Part shown: in pieces, positions 1-9,062 of the stretch
How the letters are laid out: the number at the start of each line of letters is the position of its first letter
Position numbering within the stretch: the stretch's first letter is position 1
NCBI GenBank assembly: GCA_020436835.1
Contig: JAGQWZ010000074.1
Span: 1-44,750 of the forward strand
Length of the DNA stretch: 44,750 nucleotides
Direction: 5' to 3'
DNA from: Saprospiraceae bacterium
GTDB taxonomy: Bacteria; Bacteroidota; Bacteroidia; Chitinophagales; Saprospiraceae
The notes under the pieces: model-generated
What the model was told of the DNA's origin: nothing
The model's database searches: none
The model's input: only the letters and a program-made list of their open reading frames with translations
Program-made: the position numbers and the translations under genes

Positions 1-337
1 GCCATTTACCAAATTGTCACCGCTTAACTTAACGGCAAGGAATTAGGAATGATGAATTAGGAATCAATGTCGTTAAGTTAAGGAAAGTACGTTGTTGATT
101 CTGGACTGCGGGTGGACTGGTTCTCCCCTTCCAGGGGAGTTAGAGGGGTGCGAGTGAGCCATTTACCAAATTGTCACCGCTTAACTTAATGGCAAGGAAT
201 TAGGAATTAGGAATGATCCATTAGGAATGGTCAAAGTCGCTGGAAAGAACCAAAAACCAACAGCTAAAGACCTTTCGTATGATGAAATAGAACTATTAAT
301 TGATAATTAATAATTCCTAATTCAAAAATCTCCCTCC
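1..337. repeat. Intergenic repeat cluster (heptamer array, duplicated unit, inverted repeats)
   Basis: No gene is seen here. A unit of 53 bases at 1-53 recurs at 158-217 with one C-to-T change and one extra 7-base unit. Both copies end in tandem AATTAGG heptamers. CTTAACTTAACG at 23-34 has its exact reverse complement at 71-82. Between the two copies lies a perfect hairpin, CTCCCC-TTCCA-GGGGAG, at 123-139. Near the right edge (about 308-321) the heptamer reappears inverted as AATTCCTAATTC. Mixed direct and inverted short repeats of this kind suggest a dispersed non-coding element that recurs in this genome. Whether it is mobile cannot be told from one locus. Confidence 0.75.
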
Positions 338-3300
338 CTACGGTCTGCTTTTCACTTCCGGTAAAGCCATAAGTGCTCCTACCCCGGCATTCCATAGTTG
401 TTGATTGATCCGGGGAATATCCCGGTTCAAGATATTACTGGCGGTATTCTGCAGCGCCGACCATTCCTGGCTCAATTCGTGAAATACTTCCATCACTGGC
501 TCATTAATCCGGGGAATATCCCCTTCAGCCTGGTTGATCATAAACATATAGTCAGCAGAAAGCTTGTTTTCAAAGTTTTCTACATCATCATACGCTTTGG
601 ACTTTCTCTGTACCATCATCTCATCCCACTCTTTCATCTCCTGGATCATTTTATTAGCCTCTTTTTTCAAGGGCGTATACTTCTCTTCGGCCGGTATTTG
701 TTTCACCAAACCTTCCAATTGGGTACGCAAGTCCTTGACTTTATTGACTGTACGATGCATATTATCGACCGTACTCTCCATGAGTGCCATTTGCTTATGA
801 TATTGCTCGTAAGTTGCCATGTCGGGAGCACTGATTGGATGTGGCTTCACTTCGCAGGTAGTTGAGGTTTCACCGCTTTCCGTTTTAATGGTGACCGTGT
901 ACTCACCCGGTATTACCTTATGCCCCCGATAGCTGGCTTCAATATACACCCCCGGAACACCAGAGATAGTCGGATATCTCAAATCCCAGACAAATCGATT
1001 CAACCCCTCCTTCTTGGAGAGTACGGGTTCCGGAGGGGGGCCTCCGTCCCACCGTTTATAGGTTGTATCTTTTTGAGAACTAAAACTCCGCACCAGGTTG
1101 CCTTTGGCGTCGGTGATCTCCATGGTAATCTTACCACTATCGGGCAACTCCGGCAGTTGATAATAAAGTACAGCTCCGGTTGCAGGATTCACCCCTGTGT
1201 ATCCATCGGTACCATCGAAAGAACCCGAGTTGGCATCCAGAGCACTCCGTCCATTTATTAAGGCAGGGGGCTGTGGCGTATATAAATAGAGCCCATTACG
1301 GTCATCGGAATATTGATGAAGCAGGTTGAGGTCATCCAGTATCCAGAAAGATCTTCCTGAGGTGGCCGCCACCAGATCACCATTGTGCACCATTAGATCG
1401 GTGATTGGGGTGACCGGCAGATTTAGCTGCAACGGTTCCCAGGTCTGGCCATCATTAAACGACACAAAAACGCCCTTCTCTGTACCGCAATATAGCAAGC
1501 CCTTCTTGACCTTATCTTCCCGGATTACGCGGGTGAAAAATCCATCGGGAATTCCCTTGCTGATATTCTCCCAGCTCTTACCGTAATTGGTTGTTTTATA
1601 AATGCCGGGGGTATGGTCATTAAATTTGTAGCGGGTGGTGGCAATATAAGCTGTGGCCGGATCATGCGGAGATATATCAATTGCATTAACCAGACATTCA
1701 TCCAGTCCCTTAGGTGTTACATCATCCCATTTTTCACCTCCATTGCGAGTGAGGTGCACCAATCCGTCATCACTGGCCACCCAGATCACCCCTTTTTCAT
1801 GCGGTGATTCGATCATATAACTAATGGTACCATAATTTTCAGCCCCCACTGCTTCATTGGTGTAGGGTCCACCTCCCTTTCCTTGCTTCTCTTCTTCATC
1901 ACGAGTGAGATCAGGAGACACTTCCTCCCATGTCCTCCCATTATCCTGAGTGCGCAACACGTATTGAGCACCATGATAGTACGTATTTGGTTCATGCTTA
2001 GACCAGATAATGGGAGCGTTCCAATTGAACCGGTAGCGCATATCTTTCGTCTCCTTTCCCAGGTATTGGATCGGGGCAGCCATGACGTTGGTAGTAGCAT
2101 TCGCCTCTACATCGAGTATTTCAATCGTACCCAGATAACTTCCGCCCCAAACATACCGTGGATTATCGGGATCAAAAGCCAGAAAAGCGGATTCTCCACC
2201 GGCAGAATAGGACCAGTCTCTTTCGGTAATGGCATATCCTCCCAGGCTTTGACTGGAAATCCGGACTGAAGTATTGTCTTGCTGACCACCATAGATCCGG
2301 TAAGGAGTATGATTGTCTACATTAATCCGGTAAAATTGAGCGGTCGGCATGTTATCCTGCGGTGACCAGCTTTCACCCCGGTTGAACGTAATGGCGGCAC
2401 CACCGTCATTTGCGATCACCATATTCCTGGGATTGTCTGCATTAATCCAGAGATCGTGAAAATCACCATGCGTGCCACTCAAACGTTCCCAGGTTTTACC
2501 TCCATCAATCGACCTCAGGGCAGGAGCACTCATTACGTAGACCATATTCTCATTCTCAGGATCGGCAAAAACCTCTATATAGTACCATGCTCTCTGTACC
2601 AACCGGTGATCGCTGCTTACTTTTTTCCAGCTTTTGCCAGCATTTTCAGATACGAAAAGACCTCCCTGTTCCTTTTCCGAATCACTCTCTATTACCGCAT
2701 AGACTTTTTCCGAGTTGGCCGGGCTTACGGTAATAGCCATCTTTCCCAATTCATCCGGCAAACCTTTTTCGATTTTTTCCCAGGTTTCACCCGCATCAAC
2801 CGATTTGTATACACCGCTTCCCGGACCACCACTGATCACTTTCCAGGGAAGCCTTCCATGTTCCCACATGGTGGCATAGAGAATGCGAGGATTATTGGCA
2901 TCCATTGATATTTCGGAACATCCGGTATGATCATCCACATAAAGCACCTTTCGCCAGGTCATTCCTCCGTCTTCAGATTTATAGATCCCACGGTCTTCAT
3001 TTTTTCCATAAAGGGCTCCCTGTGCCGCTACAAAAACAATATCGGGATTATCCGGGTGTATCCGAATCCGGGAAATATGCTGTGTATTCTCCAGGCCCAC
3101 CCTTTTCCAGGTTTTTCCTGCGTCGGTAGATTTATAAACACCATCCCCATGTGAAGTCATCACTGCCCGTGGTGCATGCTCACCCATACCGCAATAGAGC
3201 ACGTTGGGATCACTGTTAGCTACTGCGATCGCCCCAACCGAACCAGTTTTAAAAAAACCATCCGAGATATTCTTCCAGCTATGTCCGGCATCCTCTGTTT

Positions 3301-3523
3301 TCCATAGACCACCACCGGTTGTACCCATGTAGTAAGTCAGGGGATCTCCTGGTACGCCGGTGGCACAAACAGATCTCCCTCCCCGGAAGGGTCCGATGCA
3401 CCGCCACTTCATCGCTTCAAAATAGGAGCTGGGTTGATCATTGCCCTCCGTCGAATTGTCTTCCTGAGCGGTAAGTATCCAACAGAATAGCATGAAAGGT
3501 ATTGCCAAGAGGATGTTTTTCAT
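338..3523 (-). CDS. Secreted Asp-box (sortilin/VPS10-like) beta-propeller protein
   Basis: A 1061-aa exported protein. Residues 1-20 form a signal peptide ending in LTAQ. The body carries about eleven Asp-box hairpins of the form S-x-D-x-G-x-T-W (for example [45 protein letters not shown]). These mark one or two multi-bladed propellers of the BNR/VPS10 type spanning roughly residues 40-720. A C-terminal part (about 770-880) contains a beta-sandwich-like stretch followed by a helical tail. Proteins of this architecture are common in Bacteroidota and are often labelled glycosyl hydrolase, but catalytic activity is generally unproven. No sorting domain is evident at the C-terminus. The gene stands alone, with the tRNA upstream on the opposite strand and the repeat cluster downstream. 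Family call is firm; substrate unknown. Confidence 0.85.
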   Translation of the reverse strand: MKNILLAIPFMLFCWILTAQEDNSTEGNDQPSSYFEAMKWRCIGPFRGGRSVCATGVPGDPLTYYMGTTGGGLWKTEDAGHSWKNISDGFFKTGSVGAIAVANSDPNVLYCGMGEHAPRAVMTSHGDGVYKSTDAGKTWKRVGLENTQHISRIRIHPDNPDIVFVAAQGALYGKNEDRGIYKSEDGGMTWRKVLYVDDHTGCSEISMDANNPRILYATMWEHGRLPWKVISGGPGSGVYKSVDAGETWEKIEKGLPDELGKMAITVSPANSEKVYAVIESDSEKEQGGLFVSENAGKSWKKVSSDHRLVQRAWYYIEVFADPENENMVYVMSAPALRSIDGGKTWERLSGTHGDFHDLWINADNPRNMVIANDGGAAITFNRGESWSPQDNMPTAQFYRINVDNHTPYRIYGGQQDNTSVRISSQSLGGYAITERDWSYSAGGESAFLAFDPDNPRYVWGGSYLGTIEILDVEANATTNVMAAPIQYLGKETKDMRYRFNWNAPIIWSKHEPNTYYHGAQYVLRTQDNGRTWEEVSPDLTRDEEEKQGKGGGPYTNEAVGAENYGTISYMIESPHEKGVIWVASDDGLVHLTRNGGEKWDDVTPKGLDECLVNAIDISPHDPATAYIATTRYKFNDHTPGIYKTTNYGKSWENISKGIPDGFFTRVIREDKVKKGLLYCGTEKGVFVSFNDGQTWEPLQLNLPVTPITDLMVHNGDLVAATSGRSFWILDDLNLLHQYSDDRNGLYLYTPQPPALINGRSALDANSGSFDGTDGYTGVNPATGAVLYYQLPELPDSGKITMEITDAKGNLVRSFSSQKDTTYKRWDGGPPPEPVLSKKEGLNRFVWDLRYPTISGVPGVYIEASYRGHKVIPGEYTVTIKTESGETSTTCEVKPHPISAPDMATYEQYHKQMALMESTVDNMHRTVNKVKDLRTQLEGLVKQIPAEEKYTPLKKEANKMIQEMKEWDEMMVQRKSKAYDDVENFENKLSADYMFMINQAEGDIPRINEPVMEVFHELSQEWSALQNTASNILNRDIPRINQQLWNAGVGALMALPEVKSRP

Positions 3524-3627
3524 GAGCTTTTCTTTGAGTGGTCCAAAGTAATAAATAATAGAAAGTTGCTTCGTTTGAAAAGATTAAAAACTTTAATTTT
3601 AGGGAGACCGATGTAAAAGAAAAGCAT

Positions 3628-3701
3628 GCACCCATAGTTCAACTGGATAGAATATCAGATTCCGGTTCTGACGGTTGGGGGTTCGAGTCCCTCTGGGTGC
3701 A
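3628..3701 (+). tRNA. tRNA-Arg (anticodon CCG)
   Basis: A complete 74-nt cloverleaf. The acceptor arms GCACCCA (3628-3634) and TGGGTGC (3694-3700) pair perfectly, with discriminator A at 3701. The anticodon stem TCAGA/TCTGA encloses the loop TTCCGGT, so the anticodon is CCG at 3662-3664, reading the arginine codon CGG. The T arm is GGGGG-TTCGAGT-CCCTC, with the canonical TTCGA. CCA is not encoded. A run of T follows directly at 3703-3709 and may end transcription. Confidence 0.95.
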
Positions 3702-4020
3702 CTTTTTTTCTCACATCATTCCTTAGTTTAAAACTTACCTGGATCTTGCTTCCCTCGAATACGCTGAGACAGGGCGGCCTCAACTATTTGATCCTTAATG
3801 TGTTTCCGGCTAAGTTCCTGATCTGATTTAGTCTTGGAGCAGTTATCTCACCTGTTTTTATTTACGATCATTTGAAGATTTTTTAATAATCAGGTACCAA
3901 TCTATTTTCTTCGTTAAAATCAAGAGCAGCGTTCTGATAATAATTATCTTGTAAAGGGCACTAAATCCAGCACCGGGCATGGCTCGATTTGGATTGAATA
4001 TCGATTACAAATCAATTAAA
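3702..4020. other. Intergenic region with a possible minus-strand coding remnant
   Basis: This 319-base gap lies between the tRNA and the PLP-enzyme gene. On the minus strand, 3847 down to 3728 is a 39-codon stretch open between two stops and without a start codon. It encodes a charged, protein-like sequence (for example QELSRKHIKDQIVEAAL) and ends in TAA. It could be the C-terminus of a gene lost by deletion. No family is recognised, and chance cannot be excluded. Nothing else stands out. Confidence 0.3.
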
Positions 4021-5250
4021 ATGAAAAACAACCGGCGGCGTTTTCTCTCGAACCTGGGGTCAGCTACGATTATGATCCCTTCTCTAATTAAAGGTTACAC
4101 TTCTTCTGAGCTTCAACATTTCAGCCCTGAAAGATTAAATGAAACTAATATTTCCATTTGGGATCTGGACACTCCATCATTATGTGTGGATCTGGATATT
4201 CTGGAAGCTAACCTGAGCAAACTGCAAGCCATTACGACCCAGAATGGTATCGCCGCCCGTCCTCATGCAAAGACCCATAAATGCCCGCAAATTGCCCGGC
4301 TTCAAATGGCCGCCGGCTCGATAGGTATTTGTGTCGCCAAGATCAGTGAAGCGGAGGTGATGTTCGATCATGGGATCGATAAAATTCTATGTACCACTAC
4401 AAATGTTACGCAGGATAAAATAAAACGGGCGATGTCATTGAAGAAATGGTGTCCCGATTTTATTCAAGCCACCGACTCTCCGGCCAATGCGCGTTTACTT
4501 TCGGAAGCAGCATCGGCCATGGGCATTACTGCCGATATTGTGGTCGACGTAGACCCGGGCATGCATCGCACCGGAATTCCAGCCGGAGAACCAGCGCTTC
4601 AATTGGCTCAATTGGTTGATCAATTACCATCCCTACGCTTACGGGGCATCCTATGCTATGATGGTGGATCTCAGCATGTCAGTGGTTTTGAAGCCCGCAA
4701 AAAGCAAACACTTGACCGTCTGGCTGCTGCCGCTGACACAGTAGGCATGATGCGAAAAGCGGGATTAAATACAGAAATATTTAGTGGTGGAGGTACCGGA
4801 ACCTACAATATTGATCACGAAAACGAAGGTTTTACAGATGTACAGGCGGGAAGCTACGTCTTTATGGATAACCAGTATATGGCGATCGGCGGGGAGCACA
4901 ACACTGACGTCTATGACGATTTCAGACCTTCACTCACCATTTTGACCACCGTACTTAATGACCAATATGAGGGAAGAGTGACTACGGATGCCGGGGCAAA
5001 AGCCTGTACAATCAACCAACCCTGGCCGGCCGTAAAGGGGCAGAGCGGGATGGACTATCGCTCCGGATCGGACGAATTTGGCACCTTAATATTTAATGAT
5101 CCTTCGCGGACCTACCGGGTGGGTGAAAAACTTGAACTAATCGTATCTCATTGCGATCCCGTAGTCAATTTATACGATCAGATGTATGCCATTCGAAATG
5201 AAAAAGTGGAAGCCATCTGGAAAATTTACGGACGGGGAAAATCAAGCTGA
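4021..5250 (+). CDS. Tat-exported PLP enzyme, D-threonine aldolase / DSD1 family
   Basis: A 409-aa enzyme with the alanine-racemase-type N-terminal barrel and the C-terminal domain of D-threonine aldolases and D-threo-3-hydroxyaspartate dehydratases. The cofactor lysine is Lys84 in RPHAKTHK. The C-terminal HCD motif (His377, Asp379) matches the metal-binding pair of the family. I take the ATG at 4021 because the leader then starts MKNNRRRFLSNLG, a twin-arginine signal; an in-frame ATG at 3979 would add 14 unlikely residues in front of it. Export through Tat fits an enzyme loaded with PLP before secretion. Family members act on D-beta-hydroxy amino acids, splitting or dehydrating them. The true substrate and periplasmic role are inferred only. 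No operon partner is adjacent. Confidence 0.85.
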   Translation: MKNNRRRFLSNLGSATIMIPSLIKGYTSSELQHFSPERLNETNISIWDLDTPSLCVDLDILEANLSKLQAITTQNGIAARPHAKTHKCPQIARLQMAAGSIGICVAKISEAEVMFDHGIDKILCTTTNVTQDKIKRAMSLKKWCPDFIQATDSPANARLLSEAASAMGITADIVVDVDPGMHRTGIPAGEPALQLAQLVDQLPSLRLRGILCYDGGSQHVSGFEARKKQTLDRLAAAADTVGMMRKAGLNTEIFSGGGTGTYNIDHENEGFTDVQAGSYVFMDNQYMAIGGEHNTDVYDDFRPSLTILTTVLNDQYEGRVTTDAGAKACTINQPWPAVKGQSGMDYRSGSDEFGTLIFNDPSRTYRVGEKLELIVSHCDPVVNLYDQMYAIRNEKVEAIWKIYGRGKSS

Positions 5251-5610
5251 TCGATATTGTACAACACCTGACAAATTGAAGTTAAAAGGTTGACATAATC
5301 TGGATAAATATTACTTTCGTGCATTGTCCTTCCCTGACAGACATCATGGAAGATGTTCTAATAATTACATAACATATCGGGTCCGGATATTTACCTTTAT
5401 TATTCCCATTCTAAAACCAAATTTTAAATACTTCACTACGAAACACTCATTGGCGGTTCAGAAAAAAGAAAAGACAGAGCCATTGAAAAAGCGATTGAAC
5501 TCATCAAAAAATAAAAATGACTCACGACGGCGGAGCTTTTTCGTATTTCCACACCCTTAAAATTTTAAACCCGGTTAAACCCATCATTATCTCAAAAAAA
5601 GTGAAGCGCT
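5251..5610. other. Intergenic region with a short coding remnant
   Basis: This 360-base gap has no convincing gene. At 5428-5514 on the plus strand there is a short frame with no start codon, open after a stop and ending in TAA. It encodes a helical, lysine-rich tail (IGGSEKRKDRAIEKAIELIK) that looks like a true protein C-terminus. It may be the end of a deleted gene. The overlapping 78-codon frame that starts at 5324 has poor composition and is not accepted as a gene. No terminator or promoter could be assigned. Confidence 0.3.
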
Positions 5611-5622
5611 TTGTTTGAAAAT

Positions 5623-6195
5623 ATGAGTATGGAAAGGTTTTTAAATATTTTTCAACCGGAGGAACTCACGGGGACTATCAAAAGGCTTGCAAGACAGCAA
5701 CTCTTAGAAGACATGTGGATTGCAGATGGATTCGAACTGACCGGTACCTCCTTTGATATGCTAAAATATTTTATTCGTGATCCAGAAAAGTGTAGTAGAT
5801 ATGAAAGTTCATTTCTACTTTTTGCCCAGGCTACGCATTCCGGGAGCATTTACGCTTTTTATAAAAAATCCGGCTTAAAAAATTGCGATGAGTGGCCTGT
5901 GATTGTACTGGGTGACGAAGGGGGTGTACTGGTACTGGCAGAAAACATCTTTGGAGCAATGAGGTTCTGGACTTTAAATTCTGTCCAACCTTATGTGTCC
6001 GGACTGGATCTGAGCTTCGACTTATTTCACTCTGATGACGAAATTATTCCATCAAACGAATCCTATAAGAAGTGGATCAGGAAAGAATTTGATTTAGATC
6101 CAATTTTAAATATTGCCCAGGCGGAAAAGGACATCATTAAACCGGCCTTTGACAAATATCAACAAGAATTAACTCAAATATTTGAGGACCAATAA
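5623..6195 (+). CDS. SMI1/KNR4-like (SUKH-type) hypothetical protein
   Basis: A cytoplasmic, acidic protein of 190 aa with no signal peptide or membrane segment. The frame is open from a TTG at 5611, but the ATG at 5623 (or 5629) is a more ordinary start. The central part (GSIYAFYKKSG, then EWPVIVLGDEGG and a run ending in FWTL) resembles the SMI1/KNR4 fold, in which a substrate-like grip on a small acidic surface lets the protein bind partners. Many bacterial SUKH proteins are immunity proteins for polymorphic toxins. No toxin gene lies next to this one, so an immunity role is only a possibility; it may be an orphan. The similarity is judged by eye and is moderate. Confidence 0.5.
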   Translation: MSMERFLNIFQPEELTGTIKRLARQQLLEDMWIADGFELTGTSFDMLKYFIRDPEKCSRYESSFLLFAQATHSGSIYAFYKKSGLKNCDEWPVIVLGDEGGVLVLAENIFGAMRFWTLNSVQPYVSGLDLSFDLFHSDDEIIPSNESYKKWIRKEFDLDPILNIAQAEKDIIKPAFDKYQQELTQIFEDQ

Positions 6196-6363
6196 AGCCA
6201 ATTCTTTGAAGACTTTCTTTCTGACCAGATTCAAATTTGAATGCCATTACTACAGCTATTCGAAGCGATAACCTTTACTCTCCCCCGGACAGATGGCAAA
6301 ATATTTGCCTCTCAGATTTAAACTATGATTGACATCGGGAGTCAAAGCATTAAATCCATCTTT

Positions 6364-7524
6364 ATGACCTTGCACCGCTTCTTGCCGGCAGTGACCTTAT
6401 TCCTCAGTTTTTCTTCAACCCTTAATTCCCAATTTGATAGCCTGATTTATAATGGTATTCAGCGTACTTTCCTCGTTCATCTTCCTGCATCTTACGATGG
6501 CCAGGCTAAAATGCCGCTTCTGATCGCGATGCATGGTGGTGGAGGAAGCGCATTGAATCTCCAGAATCAATCCGGACTTAGTCTCACCGCCGACGAGCAT
6601 GATTTCATTGTGGTTTATCCGGAAGGTTACCGGGGAGGATTTCTTAATCTCCGGACCTGGAACGCCGGGTGGTGTTGTGGTTATTCCAGTGATACTAATA
6701 TTGATGATGTTGGTTTCATCGATATGCTGCTGGATGTACTAATCGAAAGATACGATATAGACAGCACCCGGATTTATGCTACCGGGATGTCCAATGGAGG
6801 GTTTATGTCATACCGGCTAGCCTGCGAGCTCTCACACCGGATTGCCGCCATCGCCCCGGTCGCCAGTTCAATGAGTCTGGTCGAATGTAATCCCGGGAGA
6901 GCAGTGCCCATTATCCACTTTCATTCGTACCAGGATGGCAGCGTGCCATATGAAGGCGGGATCGGTAACGGTATCAGTGATCATTACAATGCTCCCCTGG
7001 ATTCGGTATTGGCAGTCTGGGCTGCTTCAAATGCCTGCCAGGAAGGAAAGATCGAGGTGCAGGACAATGACGATTATACACAATATACCTGGACCAATTG
7101 CGACTGTGCTTCTGATATAATCTGGTACCTGACCAAAGATGGGGGACATTCTTGGCCGGGAGGCAACCAAACACCCATTGGAGATCTTCCGTCTATGGTG
7201 ATAAATGCCAATGAGTTAATGTGGGATTTCTTGTCCCAATATTCCCTGGATTGTTCGGCGGTGAGTGCCCGGAAGGAAATTCCTGTGCAGGACCAGCTCC
7301 ACGTTTTTCCAAATCCCTCTTACGGCAGCATCCAATTTTCCCAGTCTCCGGACCTCGATTACACGGTCTCACTATTTGATTTACTTGGTACACCTGTCCC
7401 CATCATTCGGGAAGGTACCAACGTCACCGTACCCTCGTTCGAAGCTGGTCTATATCTGTTAAAGATTGTGGAACCGGGTCAGCAAATACAGACCACACGG
7501 CTCCTGCTGATTCCGGCTAATTGA
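6364..7524 (+). CDS. Secreted PHB-depolymerase/feruloyl-esterase-type hydrolase with T9SS sorting domain
   Basis: A 386-aa alpha/beta hydrolase of the LpqC / PHB depolymerase family. I start at the ATG at 6364, which gives a clean signal peptide (MTLHRFLPAVTLFLSF, ending near LNSQ); the frame extends 13 codons upstream to another ATG at 6325. The oxyanion-hole motif HGGGGSA and the nucleophile elbow G-M-S-N-G (in YATGMSNGGF) are intact, and GGHSWPGG near the end of the catalytic domain supplies the family histidine. The last 70 or so residues (VFPNPSYGSIQF to TTRLLLI) form a type A C-terminal sorting domain for type IX secretion, so the enzyme is probably delivered to the cell surface or medium. 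The natural ester (polyester, feruloyl or acetyl-xylan) is not determined by the sequence. Confidence 0.85.
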   Translation: MTLHRFLPAVTLFLSFSSTLNSQFDSLIYNGIQRTFLVHLPASYDGQAKMPLLIAMHGGGGSALNLQNQSGLSLTADEHDFIVVYPEGYRGGFLNLRTWNAGWCCGYSSDTNIDDVGFIDMLLDVLIERYDIDSTRIYATGMSNGGFMSYRLACELSHRIAAIAPVASSMSLVECNPGRAVPIIHFHSYQDGSVPYEGGIGNGISDHYNAPLDSVLAVWAASNACQEGKIEVQDNDDYTQYTWTNCDCASDIIWYLTKDGGHSWPGGNQTPIGDLPSMVINANELMWDFLSQYSLDCSAVSARKEIPVQDQLHVFPNPSYGSIQFSQSPDLDYTVSLFDLLGTPVPIIREGTNVTVPSFEAGLYLLKIVEPGQQIQTTRLLLIPAN

Positions 7525-7642
7525 GGAAAGCCGGTCAGATCTCGACAAATCCAGTAATCGGTCTAATGGAGCATTCATGATGGATCAGCCGATATCACTG
7601 CGAGATTATAATTCGGTCCGACCTGGACCATCAGTGGTAAGG

Positions 7643-7667
7643 GCTATGGCCAGTAAAAGACCATAGC
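7643..7667. terminator. Hairpin between convergent genes, candidate bidirectional terminator
   Basis: GCTATGG (7643-7649) and CCATAGC (7661-7667) pair perfectly around an 11-base loop, and flanking GGG/CCC bases can extend the stem. It lies between the stop of the esterase and the stop of the convergent cytochrome gene. No clear T tract follows on either strand, so termination is plausible from position alone. Confidence 0.35.
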
Positions 7668-7693
7668 ACCCTTGTCCTAATTAATAGTAAATC

Positions 7694-8650
7694 CTACTGG
7701 AGCCCTGCAATAGCTTCTGATTCTACGGCGGGTAGCGATCTCAAGTAAGTCCATATAGCATCTATTTCTTCATCAGAAAGCAGCGCAAATCGAGGCATCA
7801 TCTCATTGAGTAATCTGCTGTCTGGTCGTAGTCCCTGTCTGATAGCTACGGTAAAGTCTTCTTTGGTCCAGTTTCCGATGCCACTTTCTCTGCTGGGAGT
7901 CAAATTAGCACTGTATACGATATTGAAATCCCGGTCTTCAATCGGATTTCCTCCGGCAAAATAACCTTCGGATTGCTCCGGTTGGAGGATATCATTGGTT
8001 TCAAAGCTCTTTGAATGACATTCGAAACAAGCGTAAACGGCAGTACTGAGGTATTTGCCATAAGCCATTTTATCGTTCGCAGAGGGTGCTAGGATTTCTT
8101 GCTCCGGAGCTGGAAGAGGTTTAAAGGCCCCAAGCTTGAAAAGCGCCTTGGCTATGAAGGAATAATCAGGTTTTGGCCGGGAAACTTCCGAAGGCTGCGT
8201 AATTGGGGAATCAGATCGAAGGTAAGCAATCACAGCCGCAAGGTCCTCATCGGATATATAAGGGAAAAGCATGAAGGGACCAATGTAGCGACCTTCCCGA
8301 TTGATTCCTGTACGGAGCATATGTGCCAATTCGCCATCACTGTAGCGACCGGTTCCCAACGTAGAATGTTTGGTAATATTTGCAGACCAGATCTCTCCCA
8401 GTCCACTTTCCGGTTGCGAAATCATAGCTCCACTCAACCTTTCATCACTTCCTTTATGACAGGTGTAACAAACCGTCTCCACTATCTTCCGTCCCTGCTG
8501 CACAGCCAAAGAATCATGGGATACCTGCACCGGTAATGGATTTACCTCATACACGGGCAAACTCGAAAAGTTAATATAGAGCGCAAATAAAAGGATGAAA
8601 CCAACGAATACAGAGAAAATGATCGCGAGTACTTTCAAAAACTTTTTCAT
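7694..8650 (-). CDS. Di-haem cytochrome c, membrane-anchored
   Basis: A 318-aa protein with an N-terminal membrane anchor (residues about 5-28) and two c-type haem sites: CYTCH at residues 61-65 and CFECH at 208-212. Candidate axial methionines are Met127 (GPFMLFP) in the first domain and Met284/285 in the second. The two cytochrome c domains are of the class I fold and probably sit in the periplasm, passing electrons between a dehydrogenase and a terminal acceptor. No dehydrogenase subunit is encoded next to it, so its partner is unknown. Similar two-haem proteins often serve periplasmic sugar or alcohol oxidation in Bacteroidota; that link is inference. Confidence 0.85.
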   Translation of the reverse strand: MKKFLKVLAIIFSVFVGFILLFALYINFSSLPVYEVNPLPVQVSHDSLAVQQGRKIVETVCYTCHKGSDERLSGAMISQPESGLGEIWSANITKHSTLGTGRYSDGELAHMLRTGINREGRYIGPFMLFPYISDEDLAAVIAYLRSDSPITQPSEVSRPKPDYSFIAKALFKLGAFKPLPAPEQEILAPSANDKMAYGKYLSTAVYACFECHSKSFETNDILQPEQSEGYFAGGNPIEDRDFNIVYSANLTPSRESGIGNWTKEDFTVAIRQGLRPDSRLLNEMMPRFALLSDEEIDAIWTYLRSLPAVESEAIAGLQ

Positions 8651-9062
8651 AATACTAATGGTGAGATTTTACAAAATTTAATTCCTTTCCAAAGATCCGG
8701 AGGGATGCGCAGAAACATTGACAGATATGTCGCGGATGTTATATTGATTGTTGCAATTGCCTATACATCATAGGATACATACAGGGGTAGCAGCTTAGAA
8801 TGAGGGGAAGCCTTCAGTACCGGTGGGATAAAACGATGACAGGGAAGCGAGTTCTTCAAACAGGCTCATATTGACGTCTCAGTCCAAGGATGGCATTGGA
8901 TGCAGGATTTCCTAATAAAATGTATCACCGCTATAAACACAAAAGGTCTTAGCTCCGGGTCCGGTTCTCGTCAAGTTGTTGGTTCTCAGATTTCGAATTT
9001 CCGATCTTTTCAGTCGAGAGTAATCTTTTCAAATTGCTCAGGTCAGTAGCGGAGACGTGATC
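8651..9062. other. Intergenic region, no feature recognised
   Basis: This 412-base gap separates the cytochrome start from the stop of the upstream gene on the same strand. I found no open frame with protein-like composition, no strong hairpin with a T tract and no RNA motif I recognise. It presumably holds the cytochrome promoter. Confidence 0.4.

Noticed and set aside
123..139. The CTCCCC-TTCCA-GGGGAG hairpin as a terminator of the beta-propeller gene
   Set aside because: It is about 200 bases past the stop, has no T tract, and belongs to the repeat cluster.
1..337. CRISPR array
   Set aside because: Repeat units are few, overlap in composition, include heptamer slippage and have no regular unique spacers.
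5324..5560. A 78-codon frame in the 5251-5610 gap
   Set aside because: Composition is poor, and a different frame over the same bases (5428-5514) looks more protein-like; no homology pattern seen.
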